A stretch of DNA of 17,209 nucleotides from Candidatus Zixiibacteriota bacterium (GTDB lineage Bacteria; Zixibacteria; MSB-5A5; GN15; PGXB01): the NCBI GenBank assembly GCA_026397495.1, contig JAPLUS010000217.1, forward strand, positions 1 to 17,209, in the 5' to 3' direction. A program made the translations under genes and the position numbers. This document shows positions 1 through 7,108 of the stretch, in pieces. Under the pieces are notes generated by a model. The model did no database searches. It was not told the origin of the DNA and saw only the letters and a program-made list of their open reading frames with translations. The first letter of the stretch is position 1. Each line of letters opens with the position of its first letter.

Positions 1-1
1 T

Positions 2-562
2 GAGGATATGACGGTAATATGGCGGGGGCCACTTTTGCATAAAGCCATTAATCAGTTTCTTACCGATGTCCTCTGGGACAAAAATGATTTTCTTCTGATT
101 GATCTTCCCCCGGGAACCGGCGATGTTACCCTGACAATTGCACAGTCCCTCCCAATGGCCGAGCTGCTCATAGTGACAACCCCTCAGCCGATAGCCTCAC
201 ACACTGCCGGACGAGTTGCCAGATTGGCAGAACGCACACATTTAAGGGTGCTGGGTGTTATAGAAAATATGGCTTATTATGAAGCAAATGGTATACGCGA
301 GTACATCTTTGGCAAGGGAGGGGGCCGAGAGCTATCAAAGGTCCTGGGTGTGCCATTTATGGGAGAGATACCAATCAAGACCGAAATTCGTGAAGGAGCT
401 GATAATGGTTTGCCGGTGGTTCTCTCCGACTCGCCTGCCGCCTGCCGGTCGAGCAGGGACGGGCAGGATCGAGCAGGAAAAACGCAAATTGCAGACTACT
501 ATCTGCAGATTGCTGATACTATCATTGCCGACTCGCCTGCCGCTCGAGCAGGGAGTATTTGA
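2..562 (+). CDS. mrp: Mrp/ApbC (NBP35-like) P-loop ATPase, C-terminal part
   Basis: The gene is cut by the left edge and is open from base 2; the N-terminal Walker A region lies outside. What remains matches the C-terminal half of Mrp/ApbC ATPases, iron-sulfur cluster carrier or assembly proteins of the cytoplasm: the stretch VIWRGPLLHKAI, the DLPPGTGDV switch motif, IVTTPQ, VLGVIENMAYY, YIFGKGGG and GVPFMGEIP in family order. The family usually has a CxxC pair shortly after ENM, used to bind a bridging cluster; here that place reads EANGIRE with no cysteine. The C-terminus is odd: after VVLSD comes a 16-residue insert, then KTQIADYYLQIADTII, then a tail DSPAARAGSI. The insert and the tail are encoded by two copies of a palindromic repeat in the same frame. 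The family call is firm; the cluster-binding role is doubtful because of the missing cysteines. Confidence 0.9.
   Translation, partial: EDMTVIWRGPLLHKAINQFLTDVLWDKNDFLLIDLPPGTGDVTLTIAQSLPMAELLIVTTPQPIASHTAGRVARLAERTHLRVLGVIENMAYYEANGIREYIFGKGGGRELSKVLGVPFMGEIPIKTEIREGADNGLPVVLSDSPAACRSSRDGQDRAGKTQIADYYLQIADTIIADSPAARAGSI
426..554. repeat. Two copies of a GC-rich palindromic element inside the mrp 3' end
   Basis: The 15-mer CCGACTCGCCTGCCG occurs at 426-440 and again at 528-542. In each copy it is followed by TCGAGCAGGGA, at 449-459 and 544-554. Copy 1 carries extra material: a second CCTGCC unit, and a GGGCAGG plus a second TCGAGCAGGA up to 478. Each copy can fold through CCTGC pairing with GCAGG around a short loop. 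Both copies are read in the same frame (DSPAA...), so the protein absorbs them. The second copy supplies the last codons. No T-run follows, so this is not a simple terminator. Confidence 0.75.
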
Positions 563-715
563 GTTGTATCTATTGGTATAGTGCACTTTAGAAAATTTAA
601 GAATTTTTTAGGGACGACTGGATTTCAATCAAAGAATCATGATGTTAAATTTATGGTCCATAATTGTCCACCCCCTAAGGGGTTCCGAATTGTCGTATAA
701 TTTGAGATTACCATC

Positions 716-743
716 TTGACGTCAGGGGAATTTCCCCTATAAT
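716..743 (+). promoter_or_regulatory. Promoter for dnaA with an inverted repeat in the spacer
   Basis: TTGACG (716-721) and a perfect TATAAT (738-743) are separated by 16 bp, a good sigma-70-type promoter. The spacer is almost filled by a perfect inverted repeat, AGGGGAA-T-TTCCCCT (724-738), a place where a bound regulator would block RNA polymerase. Transcription would begin near 750, leaving a leader of about 225 nt before dnaA. Confidence 0.6.
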
Positions 744-746
744 ATT

Positions 747-772
747 CACACGCGATGATTAACTCGCGTGTG
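747..772 (+). promoter_or_regulatory. Perfect 9-bp stem-loop at the predicted dnaA transcription start
   Basis: CACACGCGA (747-755) pairs perfectly with TCGCGTGTG (764-772) around an 8-nt loop. It lies 3 nt after the -10 hexamer, so it covers the predicted start site. It could be an operator or a structure protecting the 5' end of the message. No T-run follows. Confidence 0.5.
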
Positions 773-923
773 TTAATAACGTGTGGGTAACTGTTTTTGG
801 GTGGAAATATCATCCCTTATGCTACAATAGATTATCGTTCTCACGGTAGCCATGGCCTGTGAATTATTTTGTTGATAATCTGTAGATTAATTCAAGTCAA
901 CCAAAAAGACAATATTAGCCTAG

Positions 924-943
924 CCGCTTTTAAGTAAGAGCGG
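924..943 (+). promoter_or_regulatory. Leader stem-loop before the dnaA ribosome binding site
   Basis: CCGCTTTT (924-931) pairs with AAGAGCGG (936-943), eight pairs including one G-U, around a 4-nt loop. It ends about 20 nt before the GGAGAGAG ribosome binding site (964-971) of dnaA. It may affect translation. No function is shown. Confidence 0.4.
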
Positions 944-975
944 ATGAGTCTTGGGGATAGTGTGGAGAGAGAGTA

Positions 976-2331
976 ATGCCGTCTGCATTAAAAAGTAACA
1001 ACAGCAAGTTATGGGAAGATTGTCTCCGATATGTGTCTTTACGTATTAAAAAGTCATCTTTCCACACTTGGTTTAAGCATTCGCTGGGGGTTCTGGACGA
1101 AAATGATAAGCTAACCATTATGGTTCCCAACCGGTTTGTTGCCGACTGGTTGGCGGATCGGTACTCCGAGCTGATAGACGAAGCTGTTCGAGAGGTAAAT
1201 GGTTCCGCTGTAGATTTTTTCTTCGAAATAAAAGAAGAGAGCGATGATGACGGCCAAACAAAAATAGAGTTCTTAAAAAAGCCGGCCGAGAACCCCTCAA
1301 ATAGCAACCGGGATAATTTTTTAAATGAGAGATATCGTTTTGAGAATTTTGTGGTGGGGGGATTCAATCAGTTTGCTCATGCGGCGGCCATGGCGGTGGC
1401 CGAGGCGCCAGGCAAAACAAACTACAATCCACTTTTTATTTACGGCGGCACCGGCCTCGGGAAAACCCATTTGGCCCAAGCCATTGGCCATTTTATCTAT
1501 GAAAACTACCCACAGAAAAAGGTGATGTATGCTACTTCAGAGAGATTTACATCTGATTTCATCACCTCCATTTCCAACGGCACGATCGCTAATTTTACTT
1601 CGCAATATCGGACCGCCGATGTCCTGTTAATTGACGACATCCAGTTTTTTTCAGGAAAGGAATCAACCCAGGAGCAATTTTTCCATACCTTCAACGATCT
1701 TCATCAGTCCCGGAAGCAAATTGTTCTTACCTCCGATCGACACCCAAGAGAGACAAGGGGGTTGGAGGAGCGTCTTCTTTCGCGATTTGCCTCCGGTCTG
1801 GTGGCTGACCTCCAACCACCCGATTTGGAAACCAGGGTAGCCATATTGAGACGCCGGACTGAACGTGAGGGCACAACACTTCCAGAGGACGTCCTCTATT
1901 TTATTGCTAATAATGTAACCTCCAATATAAGAGAGCTGGAGGGATGTTTTACTCGACTTCTGGCTTACTCATCTCTTGAAAAATCCTCAATTGATCTTGA
2001 TTTTGCTACTCGTATCCTGGGAAAAGAGATCATCAATCCCAGGCGGGAAATCACGATACAGAAGATACAGAAGATAACGGCGGAATTCTTTAAAATTGAG
2101 CTTTCCATGATGACCGCCAAGAAAAAAACCTCCGAGGTGGCTATTGCCCGTCAGGCGGCGATGTACTTGGCCCGCAAATATACCGCTTGTTCATTGAAAA
2201 GTATCGGCGATGCCTTTGGCGGCCGGGACCATTCCACGGTAATTCACGCCTGCGATTTAATAGATAGTAGAATTCGCTCTGATTTTGAGTTTGGCGAAAA
2301 AATTAAAAATCTTTCCGCACTTCTTAATTGA
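976..2331 (+). CDS. dnaA: Chromosomal replication initiator DnaA
   Basis: DnaA is the AAA+ ATPase that binds DnaA boxes at oriC, melts the origin and loads the replicative helicase; it also acts as a transcription factor. The 451-residue product has all four domains: domain I (about 1-85, with LWEDCLRYVSLRIKKSSFHTW), a short linker, the AAA+ core with Walker A GGTGLGKT (about 157-164), Walker B LLIDD (about 217-221) and the RLLSRF arginine-finger region, and the C-terminal helix-turn-helix domain with the DnaA-box signature GGRDHSTVIHA (about 414-424). The ATG start is supported by GGAGAGAG 5-6 bp upstream. Length and order are normal for the family. dnaN follows after 281 bp, as in many bacteria near the replication origin. 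Confidence 0.98.
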   Translation: MPSALKSNNSKLWEDCLRYVSLRIKKSSFHTWFKHSLGVLDENDKLTIMVPNRFVADWLADRYSELIDEAVREVNGSAVDFFFEIKEESDDDGQTKIEFLKKPAENPSNSNRDNFLNERYRFENFVVGGFNQFAHAAAMAVAEAPGKTNYNPLFIYGGTGLGKTHLAQAIGHFIYENYPQKKVMYATSERFTSDFITSISNGTIANFTSQYRTADVLLIDDIQFFSGKESTQEQFFHTFNDLHQSRKQIVLTSDRHPRETRGLEERLLSRFASGLVADLQPPDLETRVAILRRRTEREGTTLPEDVLYFIANNVTSNIRELEGCFTRLLAYSSLEKSSIDLDFATRILGKEIINPRREITIQKIQKITAEFFKIELSMMTAKKKTSEVAIARQAAMYLARKYTACSLKSIGDAFGGRDHSTVIHACDLIDSRIRSDFEFGEKIKNLSALLN

Positions 2332-2612
2332 TGGTGTTTATTAATGAGATGTGTAGGGTTTTGTTGAAAATATGTTATCCGGATTATTATGTGGACTACC
2401 GGCAATCTTCAAAACAGTTGTTGACATCTTATCCGCAGAAAGATTATTCTTTAATTTGAAGTCAATTCCTTATGCTTAAAGGAAATAGTTATAAAAAAAC
2501 AGGGGAACTACGAAGTGTTGACATTTCAACAGCCCTTATTACTAATTCTTTATATATATAAGGTAAAATAATATTAGTAAGTTGTGGAAAATAACTTTGG
2601 AGGAAAGAGGGG
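2332..2612. other. dnaA-dnaN intergenic region, candidate oriC
   Basis: This 281-bp spacer holds several degenerate DnaA boxes: TTATCCGGA (2375-2383, two mismatches), TGTGGACTA (2390-2398, two), TTATCCGCA (2429-2437, one) and TGTGGAAAA (2583-2591, one, just before the dnaN ribosome binding site). An AT-only track around 2548-2562 and the following AAATAATATTAG stretch could serve as the unwinding region. The position next to dnaA and dnaN is a common oriC site. No perfect TTATCCACA box is present, so the call is tentative. Confidence 0.45.
2421..2546 (+). promoter_or_regulatory. Two candidate dnaN promoters
   Basis: The first is TTGACA (2421-2426), 18 bp, then TATTCT (2445-2450). Its spacer contains the DnaA-box-like TTATCCGCA, so DnaA could repress it. 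The second is TTGACA (2518-2523), 17 bp, then ACTAAT (2541-2546). Both -35 boxes are perfect and both -10 boxes match at four of six positions. Either could drive dnaN independently of dnaA. Confidence 0.5.
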
Positions 2613-3725
2613 ATGAAATTTAATCTTTCTAAATCCAGGCTCAGTGGATATCTACAATCGGTTTTACAGGTTGTTCCAACTAAGTCGACATTACCGATTT
2701 TATCCAATATTCTTTTTGAGGCCCTAGAGAATAAACTTAAAATATCAGCAACCGATCTTGATGTTTCGATAACAGCCACTTTTGATTGTGCGGTAACTAA
2801 AAAAGGTACCGCCGTTTTGCCCTGTCGAATCCTGTCTGATATTATTAAGGAACTGCCGGAATCAGAGATATCGTTTGAGGGATCTCCCACCCGAGTTGAA
2901 ATTAAAGTGCCCAATGGCACATATAAACTTGCTTGTGCCTCGCCCGAAGATTTCCCCAAACTCCCCCTTGTTAACATTAAGAAACAAATAAGTATAGATG
3001 GGGCAGATTTGGTTATGATGATAAAAAAGACGACCTTTGCCTGCTCGGCAGACGAAACCCGTCCAGCGCTTAATGGTGTTTTTTGGTCAACCAAAGGTGA
3101 TATTATGAATATGGTTGCCACCGACGGTCACCGCCTGGCCAAAGTTTCAATCGAGAATAAAAAACTCAAGGGAATGTCGGAAGATATTATTATCCCCCCT
3201 AAGGTTTTGAATATAATCCCCAAATTTGTAAATGAATCTGATGGTGAGGTGGGTATCATTTTTGGGGAAAATAACATCATTTTCAATCTTGGGGATATTA
3301 TTTTAACCTCGCGTCTAATAGAGGGACCATATCCTAATTACGAGCAGGTAATCCCGGCGGAGAATGACAAAAAGATGGTTATTTCTAAGGCGGAATTGGC
3401 GGGTGCCGTCCGGCGGGTTGCTATTCTTTCCAATGCTCTGACCCACCAGGTAAAATTCACTGTCAAAAATAATTCCCTGATGGTTTCCACCACCAATGCT
3501 GATGTTGGTGGAGAAGCAAGAGAAACCCTTTCCTGTGATTTCTCGGGCGAGGCCATAGAGATGGGTTATAACGCCAATTATATTATGGATATCCTTTCCA
3601 AAATAGATGGTGAGGAGATAAATTTTGAACTTTCTAATCCAGTTTCAGCCGGGGTAGTCTATTCAACGGCCGTACCTAAAGAAAACTTTCTCTGTCTAAT
3701 TATGCCTCTGAGATTGGCAGATTAG
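2613..3725 (+). CDS. dnaN: DNA polymerase III beta sliding clamp
   Basis: DnaN forms the ring-shaped homodimer that tethers DNA polymerase III to DNA and serves as a docking platform for replication and repair proteins. The 370-residue product covers the usual three clamp domains. It starts MKFNLSKSRLSGYLQSVL and contains LPILSNILFEA and the conserved TDGHRLA segment (about 171-177). It ends in the family-typical MPLRL near the C-terminus, a part of the peptide-binding pocket. The ATG is preceded by GGAGG (2599-2603), nine bases upstream, a clear ribosome binding site. It lies between dnaA and recF, all on the same strand. No truncation or unusual feature was seen. Confidence 0.98.
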   Translation: MKFNLSKSRLSGYLQSVLQVVPTKSTLPILSNILFEALENKLKISATDLDVSITATFDCAVTKKGTAVLPCRILSDIIKELPESEISFEGSPTRVEIKVPNGTYKLACASPEDFPKLPLVNIKKQISIDGADLVMMIKKTTFACSADETRPALNGVFWSTKGDIMNMVATDGHRLAKVSIENKKLKGMSEDIIIPPKVLNIIPKFVNESDGEVGIIFGENNIIFNLGDIILTSRLIEGPYPNYEQVIPAENDKKMVISKAELAGAVRRVAILSNALTHQVKFTVKNNSLMVSTTNADVGGEARETLSCDFSGEAIEMGYNANYIMDILSKIDGEEINFELSNPVSAGVVYSTAVPKENFLCLIMPLRLAD

Positions 3726-3744
3726 AATAAAGTCAATATATCAT

Positions 3745-3767
3745 CAGCCTTGTGATGGCTGTATAAT
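3745..3767 (+). promoter_or_regulatory. Possible recF promoter -10 box with upstream hairpin
   Basis: A perfect TATAAT lies at 3762-3767, 42 bp before recF. No good -35 is found at 16-18 bp upstream. A stem CAGCC (3745-3749) with GGCTG (3757-3761) around a 7-nt loop sits directly before the -10 box. With no T-run after it, a terminator is unlikely. recF may be transcribed both from here and by read-through from dnaN. Confidence 0.3.
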
Positions 3768-3809
3768 ACGGCCGATTATGCTCAAATTGTCCCCCGGGCG
3801 CTTAATTTG

Positions 3810-4898
3810 ATGTTGATTAAATCCCTCAAGATTGTTTCTTTTCGCAATTTCAAATCGGCCATGTTGGATTTTGCCGAAGGGATCAATATTTTCTATGGCA
3901 AAAATGGGGACGGCAAATCCAATCTTCTTGAAGCAATCTTTGTCTTGCTTTTGGGGCGTTCCCCTCGGGGGGCAAATGATGCCGTGATGGTCAAAGAAAA
4001 TGCCGGAATTTATCGTCTGGAGGGGCAGGTGGAGATTGATGGTCATCCCCATATTATTGCCGTCGCCTATCAAATTGGGGGAAGAAAGAGAATAACAATT
4101 GATAAGACCTCAGCGAAAATATCCGATCTCTTTGAGAAAAATACAGCCGTTTCGGCATTACCGGCCGATATTGAGATTTTGGATGGCCCACCGGCCAAAA
4201 GAAGGGAATTTATTAATATCTATTTGGCGCAAGCGTCACAAAGATATTTGGCTAATTTATCTGATTATTATAAGGTCCTTGCGCAAAAGAATGCCCATTT
4301 AAAGAGCGCCAATGAGCAAGAGACACCCTATGATGAGCTTCTTGTGAAACATGGCGTGTTTGTCATGAGGGAGAGGAAAAACTTTCTTGGAGCGATTGGC
4401 GTCATCGCCGCCGAGCATTATCGGAAGATATCCGCGGGTCAAGAGCTGACCATCGCTTATAGCCCATCGGTTCATATTGGCGACGAACAAATAGATCAAA
4501 CTCATATTGAAAAGAATTTTCGCGAAAAATTATTTCGGTATAGGGAAAGAGAGAAAATTTTAAAAACAGCCCTCGTCGGACCGCATCGGGATGAAGTTAA
4601 TTTTGAAATAGGCGGTTTTGCGGCGCGGACACATGGTTCTCGGGGAGAGCTTCGGACGGCGGCTATTTCCTTGAAGCTGGCTGTTTTTGAATATCTCAAA
4701 CAGGTCCGTAAGGTAGCGCCAATTCTTCTGTTAGATGAGTTATTCGGAGAGTTGGATACTAACCGTAGGGATAAACTAATAGAGTCTTTCGGCGAATTTG
4801 GCCAGCTCTTTTTGACGACCGCCTCAGATGTCCCGGAAAATCTCTCGAAGAAGGGGCGACATTATAGGATTGAAAAGGGGATTGTAAATGCCGAATAA
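3810..4898 (+). CDS. recF: DNA replication/repair protein RecF
   Basis: RecF is an SMC-like ATPase that works with RecO and RecR to load RecA at single-strand gaps. The 362-residue product begins MLIKSLKIVSFRNFKS and has Walker A GKNGDGKSNLLEAI (about 30-43), the RecF signature region GSRGELRTAAISLKLA, and Walker B ILLLDELFGELD. FLTTASD follows near the C-terminus. I chose ATG at 3810; a TTG directly before it (3807) is in frame and would add one residue. Neither start has a recognisable Shine-Dalgarno sequence. The gene follows dnaN after an 84-bp gap, the standard dnaA-dnaN-recF order. Length is close to the usual 360-370 residues. Confidence 0.96.
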   Translation: MLIKSLKIVSFRNFKSAMLDFAEGINIFYGKNGDGKSNLLEAIFVLLLGRSPRGANDAVMVKENAGIYRLEGQVEIDGHPHIIAVAYQIGGRKRITIDKTSAKISDLFEKNTAVSALPADIEILDGPPAKRREFINIYLAQASQRYLANLSDYYKVLAQKNAHLKSANEQETPYDELLVKHGVFVMRERKNFLGAIGVIAAEHYRKISAGQELTIAYSPSVHIGDEQIDQTHIEKNFREKLFRYREREKILKTALVGPHRDEVNFEIGGFAARTHGSRGELRTAAISLKLAVFEYLKQVRKVAPILLLDELFGELDTNRRDKLIESFGEFGQLFLTTASDVPENLSKKGRHYRIEKGIVNAE

Positions 4899-4918
4899 AA
4901 CCTATAATTCCAATTTAT

Positions 4919-5986
4919 ATGTCGCAACTGAGAATAAAATCTCTCAATAAAAACTTTTCCGGCAGGAAGGTTCTGGAGGATATATCCATAGAAACTTCTG
5001 ATGGCGAACTGGTGGTGATATTGGGGCCATCGGGATGTGGCAAATCGACATTACTTCGCCTGATTTCCGGATTGGATGCACCGGAGAGCGGTGAAATCTA
5101 TATTGGCGACCGGCGCGTGGATATTCTCCCTCCCCAAAAACGAAATGTCGCTCTGGTCTTTCAAAATTATGCTCTCTATCCGCACATGACGGTGGCGCAG
5201 AACCTGGCTTTTCCATTAAAGATCGCTCGCGTCAAAAAAGAGGAAATCAACAGACGGGTGGAGACGACAGCACAATTAATTGGCTTGGCCGATCGGATGA
5301 AGACTTACCCATCAGAACTCTCCGGCGGACAGCGTCAAAGGGTGGCACTGGGGCGGGCCATTATCCGCCAGCCGGATATATATCTGCTGGACGAACCGCT
5401 TTCTAATCTCGATGCCGATCTGCGTGCCCGAATGCGTCACGATCTGGTGGAGCTTCAAAGAAAACTGGGAACGACTACCATTTATGTGACTCATGACCAA
5501 ACTGAGGCGTTGACTATGGCCGACAGGTTGATTGTGATGGAGTCGGGAAAAATCCGGCAAACGGGAACACCAGAGGAAATCTATAGCCAACCAGCCGATA
5601 TATTTGTGGCATCGTTTCTCGGCCTACCCAAGATAAATCTAATTGATGGAGATATTGGCAATAATTTAATCCAGCCATTCGATATTCCGGCCTCTCGCCT
5701 GCCCCAAAATTATAATGTGAGTAAAGTAGTTATCGGCCTTCGCCCGGAGGATATCGTTTTTTTGCCGGAAGGGAAATACTCGGGAATTGTCAAGGGGGTA
5801 GAATATATGGGCGATCGGGCGATCGTCTTAATAGAATTTGGTCATTATACGCTTATCGCTGTGGCCGCCCCGGAAAGAGTGAAAGAGAAGGAGAGAATTC
5901 TTTTCAATATCCGTCAGGACGGGCTGCATCTTTTCGATAGAATAAGTTCAGTAAGACTCAAGCAGGACACCATGGCTCCATCTTAA
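4919..5986 (+). CDS. Orphan ABC transporter ATPase, MalK/UgpC type
   Basis: This is a nucleotide-binding protein of the CUT1/MalK-UgpC class, which normally powers import of sugars or polyols with two membrane permeases and a binding protein. Its 355 residues carry Walker A GPSGCGKS (36-43), the Q-loop in FQNYALYPHMTV (81-92), signature LSGGQ (134-138), Walker B YLLDEPLSNLD and switch histidine H192 in VTHDQ. From about residue 235 a C-terminal TOBE/MalK-type regulatory domain follows, with LPKINLIDG and GLRPEDI. All catalytic motifs are intact. It starts 20 bp after recF with no visible ribosome binding site, so it is probably co-transcribed with recF. No permease or binding protein gene lies nearby, so it may serve a distant or several permease pairs. 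Substrate unknown. Confidence 0.9.
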   Translation: MSQLRIKSLNKNFSGRKVLEDISIETSDGELVVILGPSGCGKSTLLRLISGLDAPESGEIYIGDRRVDILPPQKRNVALVFQNYALYPHMTVAQNLAFPLKIARVKKEEINRRVETTAQLIGLADRMKTYPSELSGGQRQRVALGRAIIRQPDIYLLDEPLSNLDADLRARMRHDLVELQRKLGTTTIYVTHDQTEALTMADRLIVMESGKIRQTGTPEEIYSQPADIFVASFLGLPKINLIDGDIGNNLIQPFDIPASRLPQNYNVSKVVIGLRPEDIVFLPEGKYSGIVKGVEYMGDRAIVLIEFGHYTLIAVAAPERVKEKERILFNIRQDGLHLFDRISSVRLKQDTMAPS

Positions 5987-6007
5987 TGGCGGAGGCCTTT
6001 GTTGCCG

Positions 6008-7105
6008 CTACTTTACTCGCTTGGAGAAGCGGAGCCAGGCCGAAGTGAAAATAGCCATTCCGAAGGCCATCATTGCCAATGCTTCGGGATAAAGATCGTT
6101 CAGGGTCGCCCCTTTCATCATAATGGCCCTGACAATTTTCATAAAATAGCGGAGAGGATTAAGATAGGTCAAATATTGTATACTCTGTGGCATGTTGGCG
6201 ATAGGGGCAAATAATCCGGAGGTCATGATGGCAAAAATGGAGAAGAACCAAGTGAGAAACATCGCCTGCTGCTGTGTTTTGGAGATGGTGGAAACAAACA
6301 TCCCCATGCCCAAAGTGGTGAAGAGAAAAATAAATGTAAGAACATAGAGTAGTAGCCATGAGCCGACAAAGGGAACATGAAACCAGAGAACACCAAAGGC
6401 CAAAGCCGCCGACATCTCTACGAAACCGAGAATGGCAAAGGGAATAGTCTTGCCCAAGATTAGAGCCGGGGTTGAAATGGGGGTAACCATAAGTTGCTCG
6501 AGTGTCCCGACCTCGCGCTCGCGCACAATGGCCATTGATGTCAATACCATAGTTATCATAGTCAGCAGGAGGGTTACAATTCCAGGTACCATATAATCGA
6601 CAGATTCCCCTTCGGGATTGTATAGACGCTTCTGCCGCATCATTATTGATTGGGAGAGCCCGCTTATTTTTAGATTGTATTGACCGGTGATAAAATTGAT
6701 ATATCCCAGAGCAATGGCCGCCGAGTTGGCGTTGGCGCCATCAACCATAAAACCGATTTTTACAGGTTGCCCCGCCCGTAGTTTCGCCGAAAAGCCCCCG
6801 GGGATAATTAGGGTGGCATTGTACTTATTTTCCCGAAATCCCTTATCGGCCTCGAGCAGGGAGATATTCGACGAGCCGGTAATAAAATAGCCTCCGGCCG
6901 AAAGAGAACGGACATATTCGCGCGACAAACCGCTTCTATCATAGTCATAGACGGAGGTATATATCTTTTTGACATCGGTGGTAATGGCGTAGCCCAACAC
7001 TAAAAGCTGAATAAAGGGCATGACAAATATTATTCGCAGCATGTTGGGGTCGCGCATAACCTGAGACAGCTCCTTTTTTGCTATGGCCTTAATGATGCGG
7101 TACAT
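6008..7105 (-). CDS. ABC-2 type transporter permease (second subunit)
   Basis: This is one of two membrane subunits of the export system and the last gene of the operon. The 365-residue product has the ABC-2 layout: a cytoplasmic start (KKELSQVMRDPNMLR), a first membrane helix around 25-43, a long extracytoplasmic segment to about 170, then five further hydrophobic helices. The typical ABC-2 motif REREVGTLEQLMVTP (about 190-204) sits between helices. It resembles YbhR/YbhS and YhhJ of E. coli. The start lies 3 nt after the stop of the other permease, so translation is probably coupled. It ends 21 nt from the convergent MalK-type gene, and I see no terminator in that gap. Confidence 0.93.
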   Translation of the reverse strand: MYRIIKAIAKKELSQVMRDPNMLRIIFVMPFIQLLVLGYAITTDVKKIYTSVYDYDRSGLSREYVRSLSAGGYFITGSSNISLLEADKGFRENKYNATLIIPGGFSAKLRAGQPVKIGFMVDGANANSAAIALGYINFITGQYNLKISGLSQSIMMRQKRLYNPEGESVDYMVPGIVTLLLTMITMVLTSMAIVREREVGTLEQLMVTPISTPALILGKTIPFAILGFVEMSAALAFGVLWFHVPFVGSWLLLYVLTFIFLFTTLGMGMFVSTISKTQQQAMFLTWFFSIFAIMTSGLFAPIANMPQSIQYLTYLNPLRYFMKIVRAIMMKGATLNDLYPEALAMMAFGMAIFTSAWLRFSKRVK

Positions 7106-7108
7106 AGT

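Larger units (their letters stand above)
563..975. promoter_or_regulatory. mrp-dnaA intergenic region (dnaA control region)
   Basis: This is a 413-bp gene-free stretch. It contains a strong promoter (716-743), a symmetric CCCCTAAGGGG at 672-682, a perfect 9-bp stem-loop at 747-772, a possible extended -10 (TGCTACAAT, 820-828, with no good -35) and a stem-loop at 924-943 close to the dnaA ribosome binding site. Two sites lie one base from the DnaA box TGTGGATAA: TGTGGGTAA at 782-790 and TGTTGATAA at 870-878. Such sites would fit DnaA autoregulation. No coding potential was seen on the + strand. The - strand reading frame that starts in dnaA is only a shadow. Confidence 0.6.

Noticed and set aside
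335..586. - strand frame opposite mrp
   Set aside because: It lies opposite a conserved coding region and its sequence has no family features.
930..1367. 145-residue - strand frame opposite dnaA
   Set aside because: The + strand dnaA is unmistakable; the serine- and phenylalanine-rich translation is a typical antisense shadow.
3807..3809. TTG as recF start
   Set aside because: It lies directly before an ATG and adds only one residue; neither has a Shine-Dalgarno sequence, so the ATG at 3810 is preferred.
4888..4950. 20-codon frame overlapping the recF end
   Set aside because: No ribosome binding site, no recognisable sequence, and it overlaps both recF and the ABC ATPase.
5987..6007. Bidirectional terminator between the convergent ABC genes
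   Set aside because: The 21-bp gap and its flanks show no stable hairpin followed by a T-run on either strand.
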